Positions 1-11,499 of a stretch of DNA of 64,000 bases are shown here, piece after piece. The notes under the pieces were generated by a model. That model did not search any database and was not told the origin of the DNA. It worked only from the letters and a program-made list of their open reading frames with translations. The position numbers and the translations under genes are program-made. Position 1 is the stretch's first letter; the number at the start of each line of letters is the position of its first letter. The DNA is from Owenia fusiformis (taxonomy: Eukaryota > Annelida > Polychaeta > Sabellida > Oweniidae), in contig CAIIXF020000007.1 of assembly GCA_903813345.2 (NCBI GenBank), positions 33,386,538 through 33,450,537 on the forward strand, given 5' to 3'.

Positions 1-475
1 AACAAAAATAACTTGAAACTGGAATCCTATCGACAGAGGCTTTAAGCAAATGGTCCAAGAGGATTTTGCGAGACAGATGGACAAATCAATGTTAACTAAA
101 ATGGCTGAAAATAAAAAAATGGATATAATTTTTCGCTGATTTTTCATAACAAAATTATTTCATACATCTACTCTTTACATTGACATGGATTTTTACAATG
201 TAGGACACTTGAAATTATTTGTAAAGCTAGGAAATGGGTCAAAAGTGAATTTCGCGAGACAAAAATGGTGGCCATTTTGAAAATAAGAGAGCTTTTGAAC
301 CAGGAGTCATAGGGGAGTTTTCTGTATTGATGTTGAACAGAAATAACTTAAAACAGGAATCCTATCGACAGAGGTTTTAAAACATGCCACTGTTATTGAC
401 ATAAAGTGGATTTCGCGAGTCAGATAGACAAATCAATGTTAACTAAATGCTCGTTATGAAACACCCTGTATATCA
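1..475. repeat. Dispersed repeat family A, two tandem units
   Basis: Two similar units start near 1 and near 336, each opening with AACAAAAATAACTT-like sequence followed by ATCCTATCGACAGAGG and, later, CAAATCAATGTTAACTAAA. The same family recurs at 40960-41560. A GAAACACCCTGTATA motif at about 458-472 resembles the outer end of a Tc1/mariner-type element, so the block may be mobile-element debris. No coding potential was seen. Confidence 0.65.
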
Positions 476-1993
476 TATGTTGAGCTACTGAATGGGTCAT
501 TTCCAGGAATTGCTAGAACCTACTGGTTTGATTGGTGTTTCAAATTGATGGTTAAAGTATTTGATTGGATACTGTTCCCACTCAGCCAATTAATTTTAAA
601 AAATGCTTGCGGTCAATTGTTCCACACACATGTAGGCAAATCTTTATACGGAGATCCAACTGTATACGTTATCATCTACATAAATATACCGTTTTGTAAG
701 TTCATTGAACTTATACTGATCATGAAAACATTGAAATAATCAACTTGTTTATGTAATGACTCACTTTAAAGAAGCATGACTCCCTTTAAAGGATCGTGTT
801 TATAATACACTACAACTACAAGGACACAAAAGCAAGCATTTAATTATAATGTGCATAATCTACACGTGCAGATGACAGTGTATTCATAGTCTCTAGTTGA
901 TGGAGCTTTTCTATAACGGGAATAGTTATGTTCCATTAAGTACAATTTAAAATTGATTTTAGTAAATATAATAGTTCGACATGACCCTTTAAACTATACG
1001 TATAAGTTGTACTTTCACTTATGTGCGAAATCTCTCTATTGTTTCCCATGACATACTTATGCCGTCCTTTAATTAAATGTTGTATATAGTCTATTTACAG
1101 TGACATGACTCCAACTCTTACCCTAATTACTTTACGAATCTGGGATCCACCTTCCACCCCATCCTTTCACCTTGAAACAATTTTTAATAGTAGCCGTATC
1201 GCTTTCACTGAAAGACATCGTTAATCCTTTCTAACTGAAACTTTGGACAGAACGTAATTTGGATACAGAGAACAATGAAACAAATCAATATACCTGACCC
1301 AGAGACCACCTTTTTTGACAAAAACTGATGCCAATGTCAGGATGCCATCCCCTGGGTGCCATCACTAGATAGCTGGCACAAACGCTATGAAGGTCTGATT
1401 GCGCAGCTCTAATATTGTTTTTTTGACACGCATTTTTGAATTTGTCATTACTCACATAATATGTAACCAATCTCGTCCATATTTGTACCACTAAGGATAT
1501 CATTTGGGCTACTGGAGAGAAATTTCTCAAGAATTCGAGTAATCTTATTGCGGTAGAAATATTTGTCAAAAATGTCTTATTTTTTGGAACACCCGATATA
1601 TTTGTGTTGATTGTAATATAAACAATAGTACTAGTATGTACATGCGGGTTTAATGAATATGCCAAGGTCTTTCTTGGCATTTGGTTCCAGAAACTTAACG
1701 AATTGCATTGCTATAGTTCAATATTCCTTTAAAAAAGATTTCGACAAAAAAAAACATGAGGATGAATACTAAGCATTGGTATGAATTATCGCTTATTAAA
1801 AGATACGTGTGACCTCTAAAAGTTAGTTTTATAAATTCAACGGTGTCTTCCTTCTTGCATTATTTGATGTAAAAACTATTAATGTTGACCGTTTACTAAA
1901 ACGGGACTATGATCCCGGGCCTATGATTTCAATTTTAAACAATCCAATAACTTTCAATATAAATAATGACCTGAGTAATTAATACACGACTAC
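476..1993. other. Gene-free stretch with one mariner-like terminal motif
   Basis: No convincing gene. On the minus strand, 1581-1594 reads GGGTGTTCCAAAAA, close to the terminal motif of the mariner-type element at 20168-21902, but no partner end or transposase is recognisable. Open frames here, including a 131-codon minus-strand frame at 1285-1680, match no family I recognise. Confidence 0.4.
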
Positions 1994-3600
1994 CCCAGCA
2001 AACAGTGACGTCAATGTCACGTCACTCATATGTCGTATATAAGTTCACTGAAGACGTCGTATATTTCCGTTATATAAACGTCAAAGCAACGTAAAATTGT
2101 GACATTCAGCAAAACGTCAATAGATGGTTAAAAAATGACGTTGTAGTAATGTGTTCGTAAAGTTCGTAATTTGTGCTGGTGTGAAAAACGTAACAGGGGC
2201 GTTGAATTTTTACCAATTTGGTTCATTTGCGACGTAATATAAACGGTAACATTTAACGTTGTCGTAATGTGTTTAAAATGTGTAAAATATTTGTAAGTGT
2301 AGGAAACATTACAAAGACATTGCAGTTCTCACCAAATTGGTTTATTTGCTACGTAATATAAACGGTAAAATTTGACGTTGTAGTAACGTGTTTTATATGT
2401 GAAAGATATTTGTCAGTGTAGAAAACGTTACAAAGACGTTGTGTTCTCAGCAAATTTGGTACATTTGCTACGTAATGCAAACGGTAAAATTTGACGTTGT
2501 CGTAACGTGTTTTAAAAGTGAAAGATATTTGTAAGTGTAGAAAACGTCACAAAGTTGTCGTGTTCTCACCAAATTTGTTTCATTTGCAACGTAGTGAAAA
2601 CGGCTAATTGTAACGTTGTCTAAACATGGTTTAAATGTGAAAAATATTTGTTATTGTAAAACACGTTACAAAGACGTCATTTTCTCACCAAACTGGTACA
2701 TTTGCTTCGTTATGTAAACGGTAAAATTTAACGTTGTCGTAACGTGTTTTAAATGTGAAAGATATTTGCAAATTGGTTCATTTGCAACGTAGTGAAAACG
2801 GTTAATTGTAACGTTGTCAAAACATGGTTTGAATGTGAAAAATATGTGTAAGTGTAAAACACGTTACAAAGACGTCATGTGCTCACCAAAATTGTTCATT
2901 TTCAACGTAGTGCAAACGGTTAATTTCAACGTTGTCGAAACGTGTTTTAAATGTGAAAAATATTCGTAAGTGCAGAAAACGTTACAAAGACGTTGTGTTC
3001 TCAACAGAAATTGGTTTATTTGCAACGTAGTGAAAATGGCTAATTGTAACGTTGTCTAAACATGGTTTGAATGTGAAAAATATTTGTTCTTGTAAAACAC
3101 GTTACAAAGACGTCATTTTCTCACCAAACTGGTACATTTGCTACGTTATGTAAACGGTAAAATTTAACGTTGTCGTAACGTGTTTTAAATGTGAAAGATA
3201 TTTGCAAATTGGTTCATTTGCAACGTAGTGAAAACGGTTAATTGTAACGTTGTCAAAACATGGTTTGAATGTGAAAAATATGTGTAAGTGTAAAACACGT
3301 TACAAAGACGTCATGTGCTCACCAAAATTGTTCATTTTCAACGTAGTGCAAACGGTTAATTTCAACGTTGTCGAAACGTGTTTTAAATGTAAAAAATATT
3401 CGTAAGTGCAGAAAACGTTACAAAGACGTTGTGTTCTCACCAGAAATTGGTTTATTTGCAACGTTGTCGAAACGGTTAATTTTGACGTTGACGAAAGGTG
3501 TTTTAAATGTGAAAGATATTTGTAAGTGTAGAAAACGTGACAAAGACGTTGCGGTCTCAACGAATTCGTTTAATTTGTGACGTGAAGTAAATGTTAAATA
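1994..3600. repeat. 120-bp tandem satellite rich in AACGTT
   Basis: Units of about 116-122 bp carry the anchors CGTTACAAAGACGT, TTCTCACCAAA, TTTGCAACGTAGTGAAAACG and AACGTTGTC. Anchor copies lie near 2420, 2540, 2661, 2859, 2975, 3097, 3295, 3411 and 3531. The left edge begins CCCAGCAAACA at 1994, which looks like a transposon terminus. Open frames inside, on both strands, are translations of the repeat and not genes. Confidence 0.85.
2586..3457. repeat. Higher-order 436-bp duplication inside the 120-bp satellite
   Basis: Sequence from 2586 is repeated from 3022 at a constant offset of 436 bp. The copy includes a shared internal deletion after GTGAAAGATATTTGC that shortens one monomer in both copies. 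This shows a recent segmental duplication of four diverged monomers, as in higher-order satellite structure. Confidence 0.75.
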
Positions 3601-4884
3601 TATAATACATTACATACAGGTATGCCTCGAGTTGTGGTAACTTTAAATACTAATCGGTATAGGCACTACTAATAGGCACAGGAATGTGTTGGCTCACACA
3701 GATGAACTTAACTATGTGAGAGTGGAAATATGGATGTAGATAAAAAGTTTCTCCGACGTTGTTTTACCGTGGATTATTGCAGACGTTTCGACTGTCAAAA
3801 GTTTGACGTTCTGTACGTCTAGAGTCGTGAACAATTAACGTACAACAGTGGTAACAACACTTTGGATCACGTAACTGTTGTATTATCTATCTGATTTGAT
3901 TCTATTACTACATGTATTCTAGCAATTGATTGTGTTATTTCGTGATACCATGCATTTTATTTCGTGATAGATGGTAAGCGCCAGTGAGAACAGCGCCATT
4001 TTGTTTGAAATTTCCAACGGACAACCGACAATATATTTAGACATAAAAACCATTATACATCTTAGTTTATTGTCTTTATATGAAACAGAACACAGTGTCA
4101 GGTATATTCCATATGTAGATCAGTCCAAACTGCTAAACAACGACGGTTGGAGCCGATGTCGATGGTTTTATTGGATATTTCGAAAATAAGTTGACATTTT
4201 TTTTAGAGAAAACAGCTTTATAGGCCCAGGGTAGGCTAATCGTAAATATCCCATATCAGCAACAAGACGTGAGAACTATTTAACATCAGGATGGCGAATC
4301 TGTTTGTTCCCCACATACATTTGGGTAGAGTCATTAGACTCCACGAAACCACAGGTGATGAAGGTATAGCAGGAACTTTTTATTTAATTAATACATGTAA
4401 ATGGCAGGTGGATTTTGTATTACCATTTCCTAGACTAATCATAATCTGAAAGCCCATAGTTTCCAATATTGTCTAGATACATACATCCTCTAAAAGATGT
4501 ATATTTTACATATTTTTATTTAATGTTTGGAACTAGATCTACTTTGAATTTAAAAAATAAGCAATCAAATGGAGACCCTATCTGTTGACTTATGCCTGGC
4601 ACAACTGTCACCATGTTATTAAGTGTTTTAAGTTTCGCAAGGATCCTGCCATGACCGTGGTACTTTTATCATGATAGCCTGATATAACCGTAACAATGCT
4701 ATATTTTTATATTGCATGGCCTGTCATGACCGTTGTAATGTTAAAGCTTATCCCGTGCCAGGACTATAGTCCTGCATTGAGCGCAATCTTTTGCCTGTAC
4801 AATTACAACTTGGGAGAATAATCTACGCCCCTTAAACTTAAGATACCTTCTTCAATAGATTCCTGGGTATTTTAGCATTCTTTT
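3601..4884. other. Gene-free stretch
   Basis: AT-rich sequence with scattered ACGTT words near 3750-3850, probably the decayed edge of the satellite element. Short frames, for example 72 codons at 3971-4189, show no recognisable domain. No RNA gene was recognised. Confidence 0.4.
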
Positions 4885-5095
4885 CGTGTAGCTGAATCCA
4901 CAATTGTCTGGGTATATCGGCAGAACGGGAACATTTTTCTTTTTCATCGAGAGATATTCCATCACTCTCCAAGATGGCGGTTGGATTTAAAAGGGGATTC
5001 CCCATTTTACTAACAATTACACACAATTATTGTGATTAAAAAAGAAAATTTCTTTGTTCTGCCGATAAACCCAGACAATTGTGGATATAATTTGA
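4885..5095. repeat. Short inverted-repeat element
   Basis: TCCACAATTGTCTGGGT with the following TATCGGCAGAAC at about 4895-4925 is repeated in inverted orientation at about 5056-5090. The two arms of about 36 bp flank a 130-bp centre, a foldback or MITE-like arrangement. No target duplication was identified. Confidence 0.55.
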
Positions 5096-5515
5096 AATAA
5101 AAGTATAAAATAAAGTAACAGTCTTTTAAAGTACTAGTATTGTCCTCTATTTTTCCATCTACCTTTTCTGTTTTCAGGAGTAGGAGATGAACCGTTGTAG
5201 CTTTCACCCATGATAACCCTGAGATGACCCTTGTGTTGAGATGAGTGGTGTTCCATGCTAATCAGGTAGGCCTACATTATCTCTCGGAACACTCAGGAAT
5301 ATAGCAAGTTATCGTAAATTCCTTTATAATCCTGGCAAAAATTCAAACTATTAGCTGACTTATCTATTGTGAACATGTGATATGCATTACTTTAAGGGAA
5401 AATAATTTACGATTTAGTGCTGAGTTTCTATCATTTTTCCTTTATCAAAGCATAATATGCAGTAATGTAGGCTTAATCAAGCTTATAATGTGCTTTTAAG
5501 GTAGTCCTTCAATGA

Positions 5516-6052
5516 CTTGCGCTCGACGCCATCAAAGACGCTTCCGATATGTTGGGGGACTCTCACCCAGAAGTACTAGCAAAGCTGGACGAAGGTATGA
5601 AACTTATTACATATCGAAATAAATGTATCAAAATTGCTGATGATTCTAAACACGGTTGGTTAGCCGTAGAAGAATATGTAAAAGACGCATACGCAAGTAA
5701 CGACGAAGATGATAAAAAGATTAAAAGCGCCAGGTTTAACGCAGGTAGAAAAGTCAGAGAACGCAAAATAAGCGTTAGAAATACTAGGTTTCACAATTCT
5801 GGCGCTTCAAGCTTTAATTTCAGACAAGATAGAAGTCGCCAACCCAATACTGGCAACAGGTGGCAGTGGCAACAGGGTCAACAGCGCTCATGGCCCAACA
5901 CTCAACAAGCCGGAACATCGAACTCCAGAGGCAACGACATTTGCCTGAACTGCGGGTCCGTCGGGCACTGGGCCCGTGAGTGCTGGTCCAAGCAGCAACA
6001 GCAGTTCACGCAGCAATACCAAAATGGAAGCAACCAAAACCAGAACAGCTAA
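5516..6052 (+). pseudogene. Gag-like zinc-knuckle ORF of a tyrosine-recombinase element
   Basis: The frame is open from 5516, just after a stop at 5513-5515, to a stop at 6050-6052; the first ATG is at 5549, but the protein-like reading begins upstream of it, so the true 5' end is missing or spliced. An acidic/basic helical region (residues 25-75 from the ATG) is followed by a Q/N/R-rich linker and one CCHC knuckle, CLNCGSVGHWAREC, fitting C-x2-C-x4-H-x4-C. Retroelement Gag proteins use such knuckles to bind nucleic acid. The ORF overlaps the start of the recombinase frame by 29 nt, which suggests coupled expression. Similar knuckle-plus-recombinase pairs are known from animal Crypton- or Ngaro-like elements; which of the two applies is uncertain. 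Confidence 0.7.
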
Positions 6053-7087
6053 AGACTCAAAGTTAATTCAAGATGTAGATATCTTCAGCAGCGAAACATG
6101 GACGCAAGTGAAAGACGTTTGCAGTAGTAATGACACTTTGAAGGGCGTTCCCGTCGAAATGATGGATTTGGCCTTTAAGAGCAGAGAAAACAAGACACTT
6201 ACAAAGTACAAGTCAGGTTTTGAACGTTTTAAAAACTGGTGCTACGGGCTTACTTTTCACGCTTTACCAGCAAATCATATTCACGTTTCCATTTATTTGT
6301 TGAGTATCTGGCAAACTTCTTACAGCTACAGTCAAATTATTGCTGCTAAATACAGTATAGCTTGGGCACACAATTTAGCATGTTTGCCTAATCCCTGTGA
6401 GCATCAACTCATTAAAATTATTACTGAAGGTGCCTCACGTCAAAAGCATAACAAAATTTCAAAGAAAGCACCTATAACAGTTGAAATGATAGAAAAAATC
6501 GTGCATAGATTTGCTAAGGAGAGCTCATCGATTTCAGATTTGAGAACGGCAACTTTCATTGTAATAAGTTTCGCTGCCTTTCTAAGATTTGATGAGGTTT
6601 CTAGACTTAGATGTTCAGACTTTGTTTTCAAGGATTCATTCTTAGATGTTTTCATACAAAAATCAAAAACAGATTGCTACCGTAATGGAGCTAATGTTTT
6701 GATAGCAAGGACCAACAACGAAACATGTCCTTACGCTTTGTTTTTGCGTTATATGAACGCATTGGAAGTCACAACCAGTTTATCTTCGGAGGTCTGTCGT
6801 ATTGTAAATCAAAAGGCAAACATCAACTTAGAGAAAACACTAAGCCTCTCAGTTATACTACTTGTAGGGATATGTTTAAGTTCGCTTTGAAAGAAATTGG
6901 AGTAGATAGCTCTAACTTTGGGTTGCATTCTTTAAGAGCGGGCGGCGCTAGCGTCGCAGCTAACAATGGTGTCCCAGATCGCTTATTCAAAGCTCATGGC
7001 AGATGGAGAAGTGAAACGGCCAAAGATGGCTACATAGAAAGTGATATCAAACAAAGGTTAAGCGTTACTTTAAGTCTTGGACTGTGA
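6024..7087 (+). pseudogene. Tyrosine recombinase of a Crypton/Ngaro-like element, frameshifted
   Basis: Two overlapping frames (5976-6890 and 6725-7087) together cover a phage-integrase-like protein of about 350 residues; ATG 6024 is the likely start. The N-terminal part resembles the SAM-like core-binding domain (KYKSGFERFKNWC). Catalytic residues are all visible: Arg I in AAFLRFDEVSRL, the beta-hairpin Lys in IQKSKTD, H-x-x-R in GLHSLRAGG, the H/W position in AHGRW, and a nucleophilic Tyr in KDGYI. A single one-base frame change between about 6760 and 6785 breaks it, so the copy is inactive as written. Such enzymes cut and join DNA through a 3'-phosphotyrosine to insert circular element DNA. 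No reverse transcriptase lies beside it. Confidence 0.85.
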
Positions 7088-7115
7088 GTATTTGTTCACA
7101 TTCTCTCTTCTTTAG

Positions 7116-7213
7116 CCTCGATCGTCCACGCCACAAGGCATTACTATTTAAACTATATCTTATGTTTTGTTGGCTATTTTGTAGTTACAAAAATGTGGTT
7201 TAGCTGACTTAAA
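7116..7213 (+). repeat. 98-bp direct repeat, left copy (B1-like)
   Basis: Begins CCTCGATCGTCC 29 bp after the recombinase stop codon and matches 8389-8486 in 96 of 98 positions. Ngaro-type elements carry split direct repeats (A1 ... B1-A2-B2) in which B1 follows the recombinase gene. The position fits, but an A1 copy upstream of the zinc-knuckle ORF was not found. Confidence 0.8.
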
Positions 7214-7799
7214 TAATTTTTCTAACGTTTGAGGTACGAATTAGTGAAAAAATTACTTTAAGATTTGCGGGATACGAGATTTTTGTTTTTATGCGTACCA
7301 AGTTGTAAGGGGGGTTTGTACGTTTCATGGTTCGTTGATTCTGTTGAGTGTATAGATATTAGGGATAAGTACGTAATGAATAGGTAAGTTCATTCTCAGC
7401 TAAGCGAGTGGACGACCAACAATTTACTTTTAAAATCTTAATTTTACGCAAATTAATGTACTGTAGTTCATTTTAACATAATTTTCAAGCTCATTTATAA
7501 CTAGGTGTAGACTTGGCCTCTGTTTATCTCTACTTCAGTTTGGTGAGGTCAGACCTCCTGTATCCTATAATAAAAAGTATAATATGATAGGTTTTCAGGT
7601 TGGGTCTCCGAGAAGTTGAGTCAAGTCTTAAGATTGTCAGGCTTGCATCTAAGGTTCAGTTTTTGAAACAAACGTCTTCTGGATCCTTTACTTTATACGC
7701 CATTTCTTTATTGTAAAGCAAGTTACTGTAATAACTACTGTTTAAGTTGCTTTGTACTTCAAGATTGCTCAGTCCATTGAAACATTTGATTTTACAGCT

Positions 7800-8235
7800 A
7801 AGTAGAGCTATACCCATCGGAGATTCATGGGAGCCGACAGGATATACGGCTATATTGGATAAGATTAAAAGTTGTGCATTACTATAGCAGTTGCTTTGTG
7901 CTACATTATTGCTTGGTGCATAGAAATTTTTGTTCTTAATGGAATGGACAATTTTACCCATCGGAGATTCATGGGAGCTGATTAATTATACAGCTATTTT
8001 GGATAACTTAGTGGGTTACACTGATCAGATTTGTTGCTTTGTACTACGTTATTGCTCGGCGCATAGAAATATTTGTTCTTACTGTTATGGAGATTTAACC
8101 CATCGGAGATTCATGGGAGCTGATTAAATATACAGCTATATTGGATAACATAGGAGTGAGTTACACTGATTATATTAGTTGGAGATTGATGGGAGCTGAT
8201 AAGATATACAGCTATTACTTAATTTTGATAATTTG
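7800..8235. repeat. Tandem repeat of 140-145 bp between the 98-bp repeats
   Basis: The string CCCATCGGAGATTCATGGGA starts near 7814, 7959 and 8099, with a diverged unit near 8180 (GTTGGAGATTGATGGG). Each is followed by a TATACAGCTATATTGGATAA-like segment and a GTGCATAGAAAT segment. The array lies in the presumed A2 part of the element's 3' end. Confidence 0.75.
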
Positions 8236-8388
8236 TGCTGTTCTGGTTTAGAACAAAGTGCTGTAACATAGCAGCAAGGTGTGAGACCTTTAGATTGCTC
8301 GGTGCAATGAAGATCACTCGGTGTGATCCTCTCTATTGATGTGTGATTGTCTATATGTTATGTTGTTATGTTAGCTAATAAACACGGT

Positions 8389-8486
8389 CCTCGATCGTCC
8401 TCGCCACAAGGCATTACTATTTAAACTATATCTTTTGTTTTGTTGGCTATTTTGTAGTTACAAAAATGTGGTTTAGCTGACTTAAA
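8389..8486 (+). repeat. 98-bp direct repeat, right copy (B2-like)
   Basis: Second copy of the CCTCGATCG...GCTGACTTAAA repeat, 1,273 bp downstream of the first, same orientation. It is the likely 3' boundary of the recombinase element. Confidence 0.75.
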
Positions 8487-10544
8487 CATTCATTGTGATA
8501 GAACAGTGATATTTTCAGTCCTTCTCAAAATTATTTTCGTTCGTTAACATATTTTTTCTAGGAAAGTTAAGAGTCATTCTCAGGTATCTACTTTCCTACT
8601 GTTCCAATATTTCAAATAAGTATCCAACAGAATATTTTAATAAATAAATCTGTAGTTAGATCATTGGATGAAGATTATCAGAGTCAACGGAGGAATGTTT
8701 TGGCTATGTGATTCTAGAAATACAAAAGGATAGTATGAAAAGCTACTAGGGATCTATAAACAGATGAGCATAGGGATTGTTTTACTCAGAGTAGTCCCAA
8801 AAAGTCTCCTGAGACAAAGATCAGATCTGGTGGAAGAAAGATAACACCCCAGGTGCATTTTCAGATAACCAACTAATATAATGTTTATACTAAAAGTCTC
8901 TAAAATATTTCAGACAAACTAGCAGTACAAGCAGAATGGAACATTTGACGTTTTTTGAAGTTAGGCAGAAGAGTCCTCTGAGCTTTGGGAGGTGTGAGGA
9001 AAGTGACTTCTGTAAGTCCAGGTTAATCTATATTATTCATTATAGTAGTATTTTATATATCATGTATATACATATATTAAGTTTAAGGCAGAATCAAATC
9101 TAGCAAGATCCTTGTCATTCTATATTCTAAAAATCTAAAGTGCATACTTTACTTCAGGAATACTAGAGAATTTTACCAAAGAATTTTACAAATATGTATT
9201 TTATATGGCTTCCATATTTATATTTGGAAGAATTTAAACAGTTTCCCGATTTTTGCACTTTTAATCCTTGATAACCTACTGATTTAGAACACATTGTAGA
9301 CCTTTGAGACATATTGTATCTGAGATTGTAAAGAATAGATCGCTAGGTCAATTTTGGTTGAAAATGACACTGCAAAATATACAGAGTGGGTATGGGTATA
9401 CAGGTTACATTTCATACTTTTCAATAGATTGATTTTTTCCAGGAAAATGTTCAAAAACAAGCAGAAATGGCAATGTGTTAAACATGCACCCAGGGAAACA
9501 ACGACTGAGCTGAGTCATTTAAAGAAACATTTGGGAAGTGATGAGGACCAATGAGAGCTCATGCTTTCAAGGAAAAATGAACACTTAGCATAAACAATAT
9601 CTGCAAGCCAGTTTGAATTAAATTTTTATCTCTATAACAAGTAACGAGACAGTACTTTTAAGATTGCATAGATATAGTGGCTTAATACTGAAACATGCAA
9701 TTTTTCTAAAGGATGATATATGCCCTTTTGGTCCCTCAGTTAAATGGATGTGAAATATGATTTTTATAACTGTCCTAGTTATATTTGTTAAGTATATTTA
9801 CTTTTTCATGAGTTTTGCTGAGAGTCAAAATAAGTATCCTAACAGAAAACAAATAATCATTATCATAGAAAGAAACACCAATTGCAACATGTATGACATG
9901 TAAAATAAAAATAACTTAAAAGGCCCATGAAGAATTTTTAAAAAAAATCATATTTTTTAAATATATTTTAGGATTTAATTTTTTTTCAAACTTTTGAATT
10001 TCAAGCCAGTTTAATTTGAAGTGGAAAAAGTAAGATGGCTGCCATTTTATATAAGAAATATCAGAAAAAAGTAGCTTCACTTTTAGTTTTCTCAATGAGC
10101 ACAGTTTTCCAGTTTTTTTTGACTGATTCCGACTCTTCATCACCAGGGTCATGCAGAGATTATAAAATTGAAACCAAAATGTTGTGCTCAGCATGAATTT
10201 GAATGAAATATGTATAATTTCACCAACACAATTGAAGTGTCAAAACTGGATGCTCATAACTTTGAGTGACTATAATCCCTTGATTACTCAGATCAACACC
10301 AATTCACTTATCAAGAAATACCATTCAAGTTTAATAATATGTGTGATTGAGTTGGTTTTTCAGACACTACAATATTCAATATTTCCTAAGTCAATAACAA
10401 GACTCATTCCCAGACTCATCCTTTATTCCCCACTTAAAATGGTCATTATTGCTTATTGACAATCAATACCTTGTTAACTAATAGAGCATTTGTTCAAGCT
10501 CAAATTAGAGTATTTATTCATTCCGTTCAGAAAAATAACAATAT
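8487..10544. other. Gene-free AT-rich intron sequence
   Basis: No recognisable gene, RNA or clear repeat structure. Open frames at 9354-9554, 9916-10194 and 10184-10459 show no known motifs. Confidence 0.35.
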
Positions 10545-11243
10545 AACCCCTAAACAGTTAGGCTATAGATAATTACATTCATAGTAAAGGCGGGCGAACA
10601 GATCTGCCGAGATTTGGACACAATCTCGGAAATGGAATATCGAAATATCAAACAAGGGTTTATCCCATACTTAGTAGTGTTAAAGGTAAATAACATGCAG
10701 GAATATAATTGATATCTAAGGTAAGCGGGTGTTATATATATCTCCCACTGAGTTGAGTGGGAGATATACTATATATCATCCGCTCATCAGCAATCCCCGG
10801 GAATTTCTTTCGGTGCTTTTTTCGAATTCCCGGGATACACTTTGGCTCTATTGGATAAATATTATTTTCATACACTTTAAAATGTTGAAAGCTGTTGAGT
10901 TTTAAAAAAACAAAAATCTTTGAGGACTTTAAATAAAATATTCATGTTTTGATTGAAATTATCGTTTGAATTACTACATTAGGGTACCCTAACATTCAAT
11001 GCATATTTAATTCTCATAATCTACTAAGTATAGGATAAATCAGTTATTAAATGCTCGATTTTTGATAAAGGTATATCCCTCGGTAAATACCCTATTTACC
11101 GGTACCGGTATATTTCCCTCAGATATACCCTGTATCAAAAATCTCCCATTAAATAACCTCTATATATTAGGTATCATTGGAAAGATAACAAGTTTTCAAT
11201 TCCAAATTCAATTTCAACCCACCTCCCTAACCGTTTAGGGGTT
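10545..11243. mobile_element. Palindrome-rich non-autonomous DNA element (0.7 kb)
   Basis: Bounded by an 18-bp inverted repeat, AACCCCTAAACAGTTAGG at 10545-10562 and its complement with one mismatch at 11226-11243. Inside are a perfect stem (TATATCTCCCACT / AGTGGGAGATATA near 10737-10770), a CCGGGAATT / AATTCCCGG pair near 10797-10834, and a GGTATATCCCTC / GAGGGATATACC-like group near 11069-11130. No transposase. A target duplication is not clear. Confidence 0.6.
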
Positions 11244-11495
11244 AATAAAATACTTAATAAAACTTATTAATGATAGGATAGATTTTTGATAGATGACATA
11301 CGAGACTTTTCTTTAAGTTCAATTCTGTGTGTCAATATTCTCTATCTAGATGCTCAAAAAAGTTCTTGTGTATTAACTCATTAATTATTGGAAAAACAAT
11401 ATACATTTGTTAATAAGTCAAAGCATAAGTTAGTTGTCTTTTACCTTCACATGTGAAAATGTTAGGCTTAGTGTGTTATATATAATTTTACTGAA
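11244..11495. other. Short gene-free stretch
   Basis: AT-rich linker between the palindrome-rich element and the 190-bp satellite; nothing recognisable. Confidence 0.3.
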
Positions 11496-11499
11496 CATC

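Noticed and set aside
1285-1680. 131-codon minus-strand ORF
   Set aside because: No recognisable motif, and a mariner-like terminal motif crosses it; probably transposon debris.
3300-3580. ORFs on both strands near the satellite end
   Set aside because: Each contains an internal duplication equal to the 120-bp satellite period.
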